Source: Cognatazoarcus halotolerans
Lineage (GTDB): Bacteria; Pseudomonadota; Gammaproteobacteria; Burkholderiales; Rhodocyclaceae
Assembly (NCBI RefSeq): GCF_009800965.1
Contig: NZ_WUAF01000001.1
Coordinates: 1 to 64,000, forward strand
Length of the DNA: 64,000 nucleotides
Direction: 5' to 3'
The notes under the pieces are model-generated. The model ran no database searches and was not told the DNA's origin. It saw only the letters and a program-made list of their open reading frames with translations. This document shows positions 44,945 through 54,895 of this stretch, piece by piece. The translations under genes were made by a program, and so were the position numbers. Position 1 is the first letter of the stretch. Every line of letters starts with the position of its first letter.

Positions 44945-45333
44945 GGCGCGTCCTCTCCGTCCGCCGCGAATTCGTCGAGACGATAGCGGCCGTCATCGCC
45001 CTTGCGGAAATAGAAGGCCAGCGGCGGGCAGAACACGACCTGCGCGTCGTCCTCGACGAGCGGCCGCGCCGCGGCGAGGCAGCGCCGTACCGGCGCATCG
45101 AACAGGACCGGCATGATACGGGTGAAAGCGGCGCGGTCGTGGGGCTTGCCTTCGTAGAGAAAGGGAAGCCGGGTCAGATCGGCCAGACCAGCCGCATCCC
45201 CGGTTGCCACGGCGGCGCGAAAGCGCGGCAGGAAGGCCTCGAAGGCAGGGTCGGCCAAGGCCCCGCCTGACAGGAGCAGGCTGGCGAGCAAGGCGACGCC
45301 GAAACGGCCGATCACTCCGGCTCCGCGGAACAT
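44941..45333 (-). CDS. Small exported protein
   Basis: 130 residues with a signal peptide (VALLASLLLSGGALAD). The mature part (AFEAFLPRFRAAVATGDAAGLADLTRLPF) looks like a helical domain followed by a short beta section with two cysteines (VRRCLAAARP and VVFCPPLAFYF) that may pair. No family is recognised. It overlaps the upstream gene by 22 bases and the downstream membrane-protein gene by four, so it belongs to one operon. Confidence 0.68.
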   Translation of the reverse strand: MFRGAGVIGRFGVALLASLLLSGGALADPAFEAFLPRFRAAVATGDAAGLADLTRLPFLYEGKPHDRAAFTRIMPVLFDAPVRRCLAAARPLVEDDAQVVFCPPLAFYFRKGDDGRYRLDEFAADGEDAP

Positions 45334-45791
45334 GCAGGGGCTTCGGCGTTATCGATGCACAGCCGCGGCCAGGTCGCGAGGCGCAGGGCCGTCAGCGGCG
45401 AGTCGGCCACGCCCTCGCAGCCGGGGGCGTCGAAGGGTGCGGAGCATGTCGCCGACGCTGCACCGCCGCCGCGTCCGTCATAAGCTTCGGCCGCGGTGAG
45501 CCGCCCCTCGAGGAAGTACAGTCGCATCAGTCGCGGCAGCGAGCCCGGCCCCTGCACCACCCACAGCGTCTTACAGCCGCTGTAGTTGTCCGGAAGCGCG
45601 GCGTTTCGCGGATACACCAGCAAGAAGCCGCCCGGCGTGACGTAAGCGCCCGCATCCGGCGGAGGTGCATCAACGCCGCAACCCGGCGCAGCCGACGGAA
45701 TCGAGCCTGGCACACCACCGGCGCGTACCCCGCTGGAGAGCAACAGGCTCGCGAGCACGGCAAAGCGGATCAGCGTTCCATGAAAGCACAT
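45312..45791 (-). CDS. Small exported Cys-rich protein
   Basis: 159 residues with a signal peptide (FAVLASLLLSSGVRAG). The mature part contains six or more cysteines spread over the whole length (GCGVDAP; SGCKTLW; SATCSAPFDAPGCEGV; RLCIDNAEAPAC), suggesting several disulfides. I do not recognise it. It is the first gene of a three-gene operon with the 130-residue exported protein and the membrane protein, all read leftward. Confidence 0.66.
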   Translation of the reverse strand: MCFHGTLIRFAVLASLLLSSGVRAGGVPGSIPSAAPGCGVDAPPPDAGAYVTPGGFLLVYPRNAALPDNYSGCKTLWVVQGPGSLPRLMRLYFLEGRLTAAEAYDGRGGGAASATCSAPFDAPGCEGVADSPLTALRLATWPRLCIDNAEAPACSAEPE

Positions 45792-46007
45792 CGACGACTC
45801 CGTTTACTCGGCACCCGGGTCACACCACGCGCCCCGTGTTCGCCACGGAATTTGACCCGCCAGCGGTGGAAAGTAAAGACACCCGACAACGCGTCCCGCG
45901 CCCCATCCATCACGGGCCGCGGACACCCTCGCGCCGCCCAACCGGACGGCCCCAGGTGTACTCCTGCCAGGAGCGCTCGCGGCGTTCAGCCCCCGACCGG
46001 ACGAGCC

Positions 46008-47720
46008 TTACTGCTTGGGACTTCCGTCGCAATTGACCGTCTCGTCGCCATCGACCGCGGTCGTCGCGTAGTTCAGCCCCACAAAATCGGCCCCGACGCC
46101 GTATCCCGGCGTGAGAGTGAAGCCCTGGAATTCGTCGTGCGAGTTCGGATCGTTCTTGTCCGGATAGCTGAACCACAGGCCGAGCGCAATGCCGGGCCCC
46201 TTGCCGAAGGGGTTCTTCTTGAGCAAGGCCGCGCCGAGATCGTCCAGGCCGAAGGTCCAACCCCACACGTCGCCGCCGATCTTGTTGTTCTGGCACACCC
46301 AGAATCCGACGTTCACGCCACCGCTCGCGGCCATGCCCGGCCCCCAGTCATAGCCGGCCGCACCGTAGGCATACACTGGACGGCGCCCGGCCCAGTCGAT
46401 CGCGGCACCGGCTTCGGCACTGCCGCCGATGACCAGGATCTTGGTCGACACCACCGCGCCGACTGTCAGCGTTCGCGGGAAACTTCCAGTTGGCTGCGCG
46501 CTGCCGCCTTCACCTTCGCCTTCACCTTCGCCTTCGGCCTTGCGCACCGAACTCGCGATCCGCACGGGATCGCCAGCCTGCAGCTCTCTCGCCACCCCCT
46601 GATCGCGGCTGATGAGCGCAGCCACGTCGAGATTGGAAAGAATGGTGTCGCGCATCTCTTCGAGCTTTGCCCGCGCGATCGCCTCGCGGCGCGCATCCTG
46701 CGGCAGCTTGTCGGCGGTGCACCTGTTATCCGCAACAAGCCATTCGCCCCACATGCCGAGCGGCCCCTTGTTCACGCAGCGCGCCGGCGTCGTGGTGGCG
46801 CCGGCCACCGTCGCCGCCTTGGCGTGGCAGGCGGCGTTCCAGTCTTCGCGGCCCGCAATATCCCACAGGCGTGCGTAGTATTTGCGAACGTTCAGCGCGG
46901 CGCACTCGCCACGCACCACGCCGGCCGTACCGAGCTCGTTGCCCCAGAAGGGGCACGAATCGTCCCGGACGTGGAACTCGCCCCAGACGCCGCCCACGCC
47001 CAGATTCTTGCATCGCGTCGGCGCCACGAATCGCTGGCCATTCACCGTCGCAGCGGTTTTCTGGCAGGTGCGCAGCGGATCGGCACCGGCCTCCCAGAGG
47101 CGCGACGACCACTGCCGGTAGCCGCTGCGCACGCACTGATCTTTCTTGAAATCGCCCCAGCGCGCGGCGCAGGACGAATGATTCGAGTACTTCCACTCAC
47201 CCCAGACGCCATCCGGTGCGCGGTTGACGCAAACAGACGGCACTTTTCCGTCGCTCAGTGCGCTGACCCCACTTGCCTTGGTGCGGGAACAGATGCCGAC
47301 CCAGTCGGTACCCGGCTGCAAACCCCACAGGCGGGCATATTCGACGCGCACACCGTTCTCGCATTTGTCACCGACATTGGACCAGCTGAGGCTCGGCGCA
47401 GGCGGGGGCTGCACCTGGCAGGACGGATGATTGGAGAACTTCCATTCACCCCACACGCTGGAATCGACATGCTGCACACAGGTGGACGGGACCTTGCCGT
47501 CCGCCCTGGCGCTGACACCGGCCGCTTTGGTTCTCCTGCAGATGCCGACCCAGTCGGTCAGCGGCGCCAGCCCCCACAGCCGGGCGTAGTCGACCCGCTG
47601 GGTGCCATTGCACTTGCTGCCCTGGTCTCCCCAGCGCAGCGCCGCGTCGGCATCGGCGACATGGACAAGCACCCCAAAGACAAAGCCGCACACCATGATG
47701 CGGCGGATGAATCCGGACAT
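46008..47720 (-). CDS. Large secreted protein with Trp/Cys repeats
   Basis: 570 residues with a signal peptide. The first 320 residues are four tandem copies of a Trp/Cys repeat: each has YARLW or a variant, a segment such as DWVGICRRTKAAGVSA, a central Cys (CVNRAPDGVWGEW) and a final aromatic patch. The repeats are followed by a helical section, a Gly-Glu run encoded by a 6-bp microsatellite, and a C-terminal glycine-rich domain (AGYDWGPGMAASGGVNVGF). No family is recognised. Because the cysteines are regularly spaced, the repeats probably fold as disulfide-stapled modules. A lectin- or effector-like role is only a guess. Confidence 0.7.
   Translation of the reverse strand: MSGFIRRIMVCGFVFGVLVHVADADAALRWGDQGSKCNGTQRVDYARLWGLAPLTDWVGICRRTKAAGVSARADGKVPSTCVQHVDSSVWGEWKFSNHPSCQVQPPPAPSLSWSNVGDKCENGVRVEYARLWGLQPGTDWVGICSRTKASGVSALSDGKVPSVCVNRAPDGVWGEWKYSNHSSCAARWGDFKKDQCVRSGYRQWSSRLWEAGADPLRTCQKTAATVNGQRFVAPTRCKNLGVGGVWGEFHVRDDSCPFWGNELGTAGVVRGECAALNVRKYYARLWDIAGREDWNAACHAKAATVAGATTTPARCVNKGPLGMWGEWLVADNRCTADKLPQDARREAIARAKLEEMRDTILSNLDVAALISRDQGVARELQAGDPVRIASSVRKAEGEGEGEGEGGSAQPTGSFPRTLTVGAVVSTKILVIGGSAEAGAAIDWAGRRPVYAYGAAGYDWGPGMAASGGVNVGFWVCQNNKIGGDVWGWTFGLDDLGAALLKKNPFGKGPGIALGLWFSYPDKNDPNSHDEFQGFTLTPGYGVGADFVGLNYATTAVDGDETVNCDGSPKQ
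46507..46536. repeat. 6-bp microsatellite inside the Trp/Cys repeat protein gene
   Basis: Five consecutive copies of CCTTCA/CCTTCG, coding on the minus strand for an alternating Gly-Glu run. A gain or loss of units would change length without changing frame. Confidence 0.85.
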
Positions 47721-48092
47721 GAGACCTCCTTGTCGGTGACGTGTTGCGACGCACTGCGGGCGCGGTCAACCCAGCATCGCGGCGGGCCGTGCCGAAAACC
47801 ATGCCTCTGGCCAGCGCGGCGTGACATCGCGGAGTGACCACCACTGTTTCCATAACCACGCGCGGGCGAGTTGCGCGTCATGCGGGTTCCGGGGACTCAC
47901 CACCCTCTATAAAGCCAGCGTGAGGGCCAACCGCTCCGCAAGCCGCATCCCACCCACGCGAAGCCACATGCTGCGGCAATATGAAATGGATGACCAGAGG
48001 AAATGATGGCTTAAGTGGGTGAAGAGGCAAGGGCTCCATCTTGCTGGCATCGGCCCGGCGCATCCAGCAGTTCACGCAATCGGGAACTCAAG
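47721..48092. other. Intergenic region before the tandem repeats
   Basis: 372 bases between the 570-residue gene and the repeat array. Overlapping short frames are present on both strands but none is supported. The leftward promoter of the secreted-protein gene should be here; I see no clear match. Confidence 0.45.
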
Positions 48093-49320
48093 TCCCGGCC
48101 AATCACCGCCAGTCAGCGGCACACATCGCAGAAAACGGTAAAAACAAAAACCCTGGGCCCCGGCATTCGCCGGGGTGACGAATCAAAGAACACGCGCTCA
48201 GCCAATCAAAAGGCTCGTCACAGCGATACCGCAGCAACCACCGGCAAAGGCGAAGCCGAGCCACCAGCCCCTCCCCTTCTGCACCGCCGAGCGCAGGCCG
48301 TGGCCGGCGGGAATTGTCGCGTCGCTGTTTGAGCCCGCAGGGCGAGTTTCGACGCGACCCGCCGGACGCGGCCGGAGCGAGAGAACCGGCGTAGCCGGCG
48401 GTGCGGCAGGGGGCGCTTCTTTGGTGACTTTCTGGTCGCCACAAGAAAGTCACTCGCCCGCCGGGGCGAGTCCCGGCCAATCACCGCCAATCGGCACCAC
48501 ACACTCCGGAAAACGGTAAGAGCAAAAACCCTGGACCCCAGCATTCGCCGGGGCGACAAATCAAAGAACACGCGCCCAGCCAATCAAAAGGCTCGTCACA
48601 GCGATACCGCAGCAACCACCGGCAAAGGCGAAGCCGAGCCACCAGCCCCCTCCCCTTCTGCACCGCCGAGCGCAGGCCGCGACCGGCGGGAATTGTCGCG
48701 TCGCTGTTTGAGCCCGCAGGGCGAGTTTCGACGCGACCCGGCGGACGCGGCCGGAGCGAGGGAACCGGCGAAGCCGGCGGTGCGGCAGGGGGCGCTTCTT
48801 TGGTGACTTTCTTGTCGCCACAAGAAAGTCACTCGCCCGCCGGGGCGAGTCCCGGCCAATCACCGCCAATCGGCACCACACACTTCGGAAAACGGTAAGA
48901 GCAAAAACCCTGGACCCCGGCCTTCGCCGGGGCGACGAATCAGAGAACACGCACCCAGCCAATCAAAAGGCTCATCACAGCGATACCGCAACGACCATCG
49001 GCAATGGCGCAGCCGAGCCGGCAACCCCTTCCCCTTCTGCACCGCCGAGCGCAGGCCGTGGCCGGCGGGAATTGTCGCGTCGCTGTTTGAGCCCGCAGGG
49101 CGAGTTTCGACGCGACCCGCCGGACGCGACCGAAGCGAGGTAACCGGCGTAGCCGGCGGTGCGGCAGGGGGCGCTTCTTTGGTGACTTTCTGGTCGCCAC
49201 AAGAAAGTCACTCGCCTGCCGGGGCGAGTCCCGGCCAATCACCGCCAATCGGCGGCACACACCGGAAGACATCGAAGAGCGAAACCCTGGGCCCCGGCGT
49301 TCGCCGGGGCGACGAAGCAG
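48093..49320. repeat. Tandem array of about 3.2 copies of a 379-bp repeat
   Basis: Nearly identical units begin at 48093, 48471, 48850 and 49229 (period 378-379 bp); the fourth is cut at about 49320. Each unit contains a 12-bp inverted repeat (GTGACTTTCTTG and CAAGAAAGTCAC; for example 48803-48814 with 48821-48832), a palindromic CCCCGGC-rich section near its start, and TGTTTGAGCCCGCAGGGCGA within a second inverted repeat. The overall look is of chromosomal REP-like or integrative repeat elements. Long open frames across it repeat with the unit and are not coding. Confidence 0.85.
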
Positions 49321-49349
49321 GAACCGTATGTCCAGCCAGGCAGCAATCT

Positions 49350-49365
49350 TGTCACAAACCCGACA
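49350..49365. promoter_or_regulatory. NifA upstream activator site before the ferredoxin-nifZ-nifF operon
   Basis: TGT-N10-ACA (TGTCACAAACCCGACA) lies 44 bases upstream of the -24 element and only about 30 bases from the end of the repeat array. Confidence 0.78.
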
Positions 49366-49408
49366 ATCCACCAGAGCTTAAGCAACTGATTCATAACACC
49401 TTCCTCCA

Positions 49409-49423
49409 TGGCACTCCCCTTGC
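49409..49423 (+). promoter_or_regulatory. Sigma54 promoter of the ferredoxin-nifZ-nifF operon
   Basis: TGGCACTCCCCTTGC matches the -24/-12 consensus and lies 30 bases before the ferredoxin ATG. Confidence 0.92.
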
Positions 49424-49453
49424 TTTGCCCAAGGCATCAATAAGGAGCTCGCC

Positions 49454-49780
49454 ATGCCCAAACCCAAGAAACACGTCCTCGTCTGCGTCCAGGGCCGTCC
49501 GGCCGGACATCCTCGCGGCTCTTGCCAGGACAAGGCCTGCGGCCCGGTGTGGCAGGCTTTTTCGGATGAGTTCGCCGCCCGCAAGCTGTGGGAGTCGGGC
49601 CTGCAGTTGACCAACACCGGCTGTCTTGGCCCCTGCCAGGCCGGGCCGAGCGTGCTGGTGTATCCGGAGGGGCTGATGTACGTCGGCGTCACGCCTGCGG
49701 ACGTAAGCGCCATCATCGACGAGCACCTGCTCGGTGACCGCCCGGTCGAGCGGCTGCTGGCGCCGGCCGAGCTCTGGTAG
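49454..49780 (+). CDS. Thioredoxin-like [2Fe-2S] ferredoxin
   Basis: 108-residue thioredoxin-like ferredoxin of the Shethna I type. The cluster ligands are in CVQGRPAGHPRGSCQDKACGP and TGCLGPCQAGPSVLVYPEG. Proteins of this type in Azotobacter and other diazotrophs occur next to nif genes, and their exact redox partner is not settled. An AAGGAG site precedes the ATG. It is the first gene of a sigma54-driven operon with nifZ and nifF. Confidence 0.9.
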   Translation: MPKPKKHVLVCVQGRPAGHPRGSCQDKACGPVWQAFSDEFAARKLWESGLQLTNTGCLGPCQAGPSVLVYPEGLMYVGVTPADVSAIIDEHLLGDRPVERLLAPAELW

Positions 49781-49791
49781 GGGGAGCCGAG

Positions 49792-50058
49792 ATGAACGTC
49801 AAACAGTACGAGATCGGCGAGATGGTGTTCGCCGCTGAGCCCATCTTCAACGATGGCGGCATGCCCGGCTTCGACGAAGAGGCGGTGATTGCGCCGGCCG
49901 GCGCGCGCGGGGTGGTGGTGCATTTCGGCCACGCCCAGCTCGACCCCGAGCAGGAAATCTACCTGGTGCGCTTCGAGACCGGGCCGGATGGCACCCTGGG
50001 CAATCCAGTGGGCTGCCTGCCGGAAGAGCTGACCCAGACCACCCCGGCCGACGCCTAG
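49792..50058 (+). CDS. nifZ: NifZ family protein
   Basis: 88-residue protein of the NifZ type, which helps form the P-cluster in the MoFe protein. The sequence YEIGEMVFAAEPIFNDGG and GARGVVVHFGHAQL match the family's SH3-like fold. It is short, as for single-domain NifZ. It lies 11 bases after the ferredoxin gene and three bases before nifF, in one operon. Confidence 0.85.
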   Translation: MNVKQYEIGEMVFAAEPIFNDGGMPGFDEEAVIAPAGARGVVVHFGHAQLDPEQEIYLVRFETGPDGTLGNPVGCLPEELTQTTPADA

Positions 50059-50061
50059 GTC

Positions 50062-50607
50062 ATGGCCAGGATCGGCATCTTCTTCGGCACGGAAACAGGT
50101 CGCACCCGGCTGGTGGCCAAGCAGATCGGCCGAAAACTGGCTGCGCAGTGGGGCGTTGAGACCAATGCGCCGCTGAATATCGGCCGCGCCACGGTGGATC
50201 AGCTGCTGGCCTGCGATGCGCTCATCGTCGGCACGCCGACGCTGGGTGACGGCGAGCTACCGGGTGCGTCGGTCGGGCTGGATCAACCGAGTTGGGAAGA
50301 GTTCCTGCCCGGTCTCGAGGGTATCGACCTGGCCGGCAAGCCGGTGGCGATCTTCGGGCTCGGCGACCAGGTCAAGTACCCGGACGAGTTCGTCGATGCG
50401 ATCGGCCTGCTGCACGATGCGCTGCTGCTTCGCGGCGCGCGGCTGGTGGGGCGGTGGCCGGTGGCGGGCTACGCCTTCAATGCCTCGAAGGCGGTCGAGG
50501 ACGGGCATTTCCTCGGCCTCGCGCTCGACCAGGTGAACCAGCCGCTGCTTACCGAAGCGCGCCTTGACCAGTGGCTGGCGCAGATCCGCCCGGAGCTGCT
50601 GCCATGA
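50062..50607 (+). CDS. nifF: Flavodoxin NifF
   Basis: 181-residue flavodoxin that carries electrons to nitrogenase reductase. The phosphate-binding loop is FFGTETGRTRLVAKQIG, the FMN-contacting loops are IVGTPTLGDGELPG and IFGLGDQVKYPDEFVDAIG. Length and the insertion in the last strand fit long-chain NifF-type flavodoxins. In this window Rnf may supply its electrons. The stop is 20 bases from the end of the convergent molbindin gene. Confidence 0.94.
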   Translation: MARIGIFFGTETGRTRLVAKQIGRKLAAQWGVETNAPLNIGRATVDQLLACDALIVGTPTLGDGELPGASVGLDQPSWEEFLPGLEGIDLAGKPVAIFGLGDQVKYPDEFVDAIGLLHDALLLRGARLVGRWPVAGYAFNASKAVEDGHFLGLALDQVNQPLLTEARLDQWLAQIRPELLP

Positions 50608-50627
50608 CGGCGCCACAGGCCTCCTGA

Positions 50628-51068
50628 TCAGGCCGGCACCCCGAGGATCACATGACTGGCCTTGATCAAGGCGGTGGCCTGCACGCCGGGCTTGAGCCCG
50701 AGTTCGAGTACCGCTTCGCGGGTGAGCACAGCCTGCACCAGACTGCCACCGGGAAGGCGCAGCGAGACTTCGCAATTGACCGCGCCGTGGTCCACCGCTT
50801 CGACCACCCCGGCGAGCTGGTTGCGGGCGGAGAAGCGGATCTGCTGCCCGTCGCCATCCACCCCGGTGAGCATCATCACCCACGGTGCCTTGACGAAGGC
50901 AATCACCGGCTTGCCGATCGCGAGTCCGAGTTCTTCCGCGCTGTTGCGGGTCACCACGGCGACCAGGCTGTCGCCGCCGGCGGTGAGCACCACCACCTCG
51001 GTATTCACCTCACCTCCGGTGAGCTTGCTGACCGTCCCTTCAAAGACATTGCGTGCACTGACTTTCAT
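50628..51068 (-). CDS. Di-Mop molybdate-binding protein (ModG type)
   Basis: 146-residue cytoplasmic protein made of two TOBE (Mop) domains (SARNVFEGTVSKLTGGEVNT and SARNQLAGVVEAVDHGAVNC). Such molbindins store or buffer molybdate and assemble into hexamers or trimers. It is a stand-alone version of the C-terminal part of ModE. It is divergent from modE, and the three ModE-type operators lie in the spacer, so molybdate likely controls it. It supplies a molybdenum reserve for cofactor synthesis; this is inference. Confidence 0.9.
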   Translation of the reverse strand: MKVSARNVFEGTVSKLTGGEVNTEVVVLTAGGDSLVAVVTRNSAEELGLAIGKPVIAFVKAPWVMMLTGVDGDGQQIRFSARNQLAGVVEAVDHGAVNCEVSLRLPGGSLVQAVLTREAVLELGLKPGVQATALIKASHVILGVPA

Positions 51069-51107
51069 GATGCGCTCCTGCGGTGTTGATTGAGCTGGCC
51101 CGATTTT

Positions 51108-51131
51108 CGCTATATCTGCTACAACATAACG
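51108..51131. promoter_or_regulatory. ModE-type operator 1
   Basis: CGCTAT and ATAACG arms separated by 12 bases; arms are near-palindromic and follow the known ModE consensus CGnTAT...ATAnCG. It is the closest of three sites to the molbindin gene. Confidence 0.75.
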
Positions 51132-51165
51132 AATGTTCCGACCCGTGCCGCATTCTGTCGAGCAA

Positions 51166-51189
51166 CGCTATTCACAAGCAACCATAGCG
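51166..51189. promoter_or_regulatory. ModE-type operator 2
   Basis: CGCTAT and ATAGCG arms form a perfect 6-bp inverted repeat with the same 12-base spacer as operator 1. Centre-to-centre distance to operator 1 is 58 bases. Confidence 0.75.
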
Positions 51190-51236
51190 CAGAATCGGCA
51201 AATGACGATTTCAGGGTTTACGAAGAACCAGGACTA

Positions 51237-51260
51237 CGTTATGTATCTGACAATACAGCG
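51237..51260. promoter_or_regulatory. ModE-type operator 3
   Basis: CGTTAT and ACAGCG arms with a 12-base spacer (one mismatch to a perfect inverted repeat). It lies just 16 bases before the modE ATG, which suggests autorepression. Confidence 0.65.
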
Positions 51261-51276
51261 TAGGGGAAACGACAAA

Positions 51277-53255
<1,979 letters not shown>

Positions 53256-53259
<4 letters not shown>

Positions 53260-53792
53260 GACCTGCAATGAATCCCTACACCCTCCCCGATGCCGAGCTC
53301 GAACGGCTGCTGCTTGACGATGCGCCCTGCGGCGATGCCACCACCTTCGCACTCGGCATCGGCGAGCGCCCGGGTCGGTTGGTGATGCGCGCCCGCTACG
53401 ACATGACCGTGTGCGGTAGCGAAGAGGCCGTGCGCATGGGCGAGCACCGCGCCTTCCTGCCCGGCGAGGTGCCCGCCGATACGGTACGGCGGCTGCGCAG
53501 GCAATGGCCGGAGCGGCCGGTGGTGGTGGAGGTCTCCGGCGAGGCGGAAGCGATGCGCTGGATCGAGGCCGGCGCCGATGTGATCCAGCTCGAAAAGATG
53601 CCGCTCGAAGCGCTCGCCCGTCTGCGCGCCAGCCTGCCCGAGCGCCCCGGCCGGCCACGCCTCGCTGCCGCCGGCGGCATCACGCCCGCCAACGCGCATG
53701 CCCATGCCGCGGCCGGCGCCGACCTGCTGGTGACCAGCGCGCCCTACTTCGCCCCGCCACGTGACGTGGCGGAAAGCCTCACGCCCGACTGA
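53256..53792 (+). CDS. ModD-like protein with an internal deletion
   Basis: 178 residues of the quinolinate phosphoribosyltransferase-like ModD family, usually about 280 residues. The N-terminal part (ELERLLLDDAPCGDATTFALGIG; VCGSEEAVRM) and the C-terminal part (VVVEVSGEAEAMRWIEAGAD; ITPANAHAHAAAGADLLVTS) are both recognisable. The middle, which in full ModD carries the RKT-type phosphate-binding loop and the barrel start, is missing: the frame jumps from EEAVRM to EHRAFL. It is an in-frame loss of roughly 100 residues. The frame remains open, so a protein can be made, but catalysis is unlikely. Confidence 0.75.
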
Positions 53793-53803
53793 AGGACCCA
53801 ATC

Positions 53804-54196
53804 ATGAAGATCGCCATCGCCACCAGGGATTTCACCACCGTCAGCGGCCACGTCGGCAACGCCAGCCAGTGGCTGCTCTACGAGCTCGGCGAGCACCATT
53901 CCAGCCAGCTGCTGCCGGCGCCGCAGCGCATCGAGCTCACCCGCGACCAGCACTTTCACGTCTTCGAGGACGACCGCCCGCATCCGCTCGACGGGGTGGA
54001 CATCATCGTTGCAGCCAGCGCCGGCGACGGCTTCATCCGCCACATGAAGAAACGCCGCACTGAAGTGCTGCTGACCGGCGAGAGCGACCCCACCCTGGCG
54101 CTGACCCGCATCATGGCCGGCGAAGCCCTGCACGATCCGCGCTTCGACGCCAGCACCGTGCTGTGTAAAGTACGCGATCTGTTCTCCCGCTTCTGA
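53804..54196 (+). CDS. NifX/NafY-type dinitrogenase cofactor-binding domain protein
   Basis: 130-residue Nitro_FeMo-Co domain protein. The start MKIAIATRDFTTVSGHVGNASQW resembles the NifX/NifB C-terminal fold, including VDIIVAASAGDGFIRHMKKR. Proteins of this fold bind FeMo-co or its precursors. It lies between modD and modB, not beside nifEN. The position suggests a link between molybdenum uptake and cofactor trafficking. It differs clearly from nifX at 25143-25616. Confidence 0.8.
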   Translation: MKIAIATRDFTTVSGHVGNASQWLLYELGEHHSSQLLPAPQRIELTRDQHFHVFEDDRPHPLDGVDIIVAASAGDGFIRHMKKRRTEVLLTGESDPTLALTRIMAGEALHDPRFDASTVLCKVRDLFSRF

Positions 54197-54208
54197 CCCG
54201 GAACCCGC

Positions 54209-54895
54209 ATGACCGACGCCGCCACCGCCCAGGACCTCGCCGCCGTCTGGCTGACGCTCAAGCTGGCCAGCGTGGTCACCATGCTGCTGCTGATCATCGG
54301 CACGCCGATCGCCTGGTGGCTGGCGCGCACCCGCTCGCGACTCAAGGGCGTGGTCGGCGCCATCGTCGCGCTGCCGCTGGTGCTGCCGCCCACCGTCATC
54401 GGCTTCTACCTGCTCATCACCATGGGCCCGCACGGGCCGGTCGGCCGACTCACCGAAGCGCTGGGCCTGGGCGTGCTGCCCTTCACCTTCGGCGGCCTGG
54501 TGGTGGCCTCGGTGTTCTATTCGCTGCCCTTCGTGGTGCAGCCGATCCAGAACGCCTTCGAGGCCATCGGCGAGCGCCCGCTGGAGGTCGCCTCCACGCT
54601 GCGTGCCGGGCCCTGGGACACGTTCTGGTCAGTGGCGGTGCCGCTGGCGCGGCCCGGTTTCCTGTCCGGCGCGATCCTCGGCTTCGCACACACCGTCGGC
54701 GAATTCGGCGTGGTGCTGATGATCGGCGGCAACATCCCGGAAAAGACGCGAGTCGTCTCAGTGCAGATCTACGACCACGTCGAAGCGCTCGAATACACCC
54801 AGGCGCACTGGCTCGCCGGCGGCATGGTACTGTTCAGCTTCGCGGTGCTGCTGACCCTGTACACCCTCAACCCGAGCCAGCGAGCACGCACATGA
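54209..54895 (+). CDS. modB: Molybdate ABC transporter permease ModB
   Basis: 228-residue inner-membrane permease with five to six hydrophobic helices. The EAA loop is visible as [25 protein letters not shown] (about residues 135-158), where it contacts ModC. ModB passes molybdate from ModA into the cytoplasm. Its stop overlaps the modC start (ATGA). Confidence 0.95.
   Translation: MTDAATAQDLAAVWLTLKLASVVTMLLLIIGTPIAWWLARTRSRLKGVVGAIVALPLVLPPTVIGFYLLITMGPHGPVGRLTEALGLGVLPFTFGGLVVASVFYSLPFVVQPIQNAFEAIGERPLEVASTLRAGPWDTFWSVAVPLARPGFLSGAILGFAHTVGEFGVVLMIGGNIPEKTRVVSVQIYDHVEALEYTQAHWLAGGMVLFSFAVLLTLYTLNPSQRART

Noticed and set aside
48103-49371. Several open frames in the tandem-repeat region that look like a protein family
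   Set aside because: They recur with the 379-bp unit and change frame between copies. Their apparent similarity to each other only reflects the repeat.
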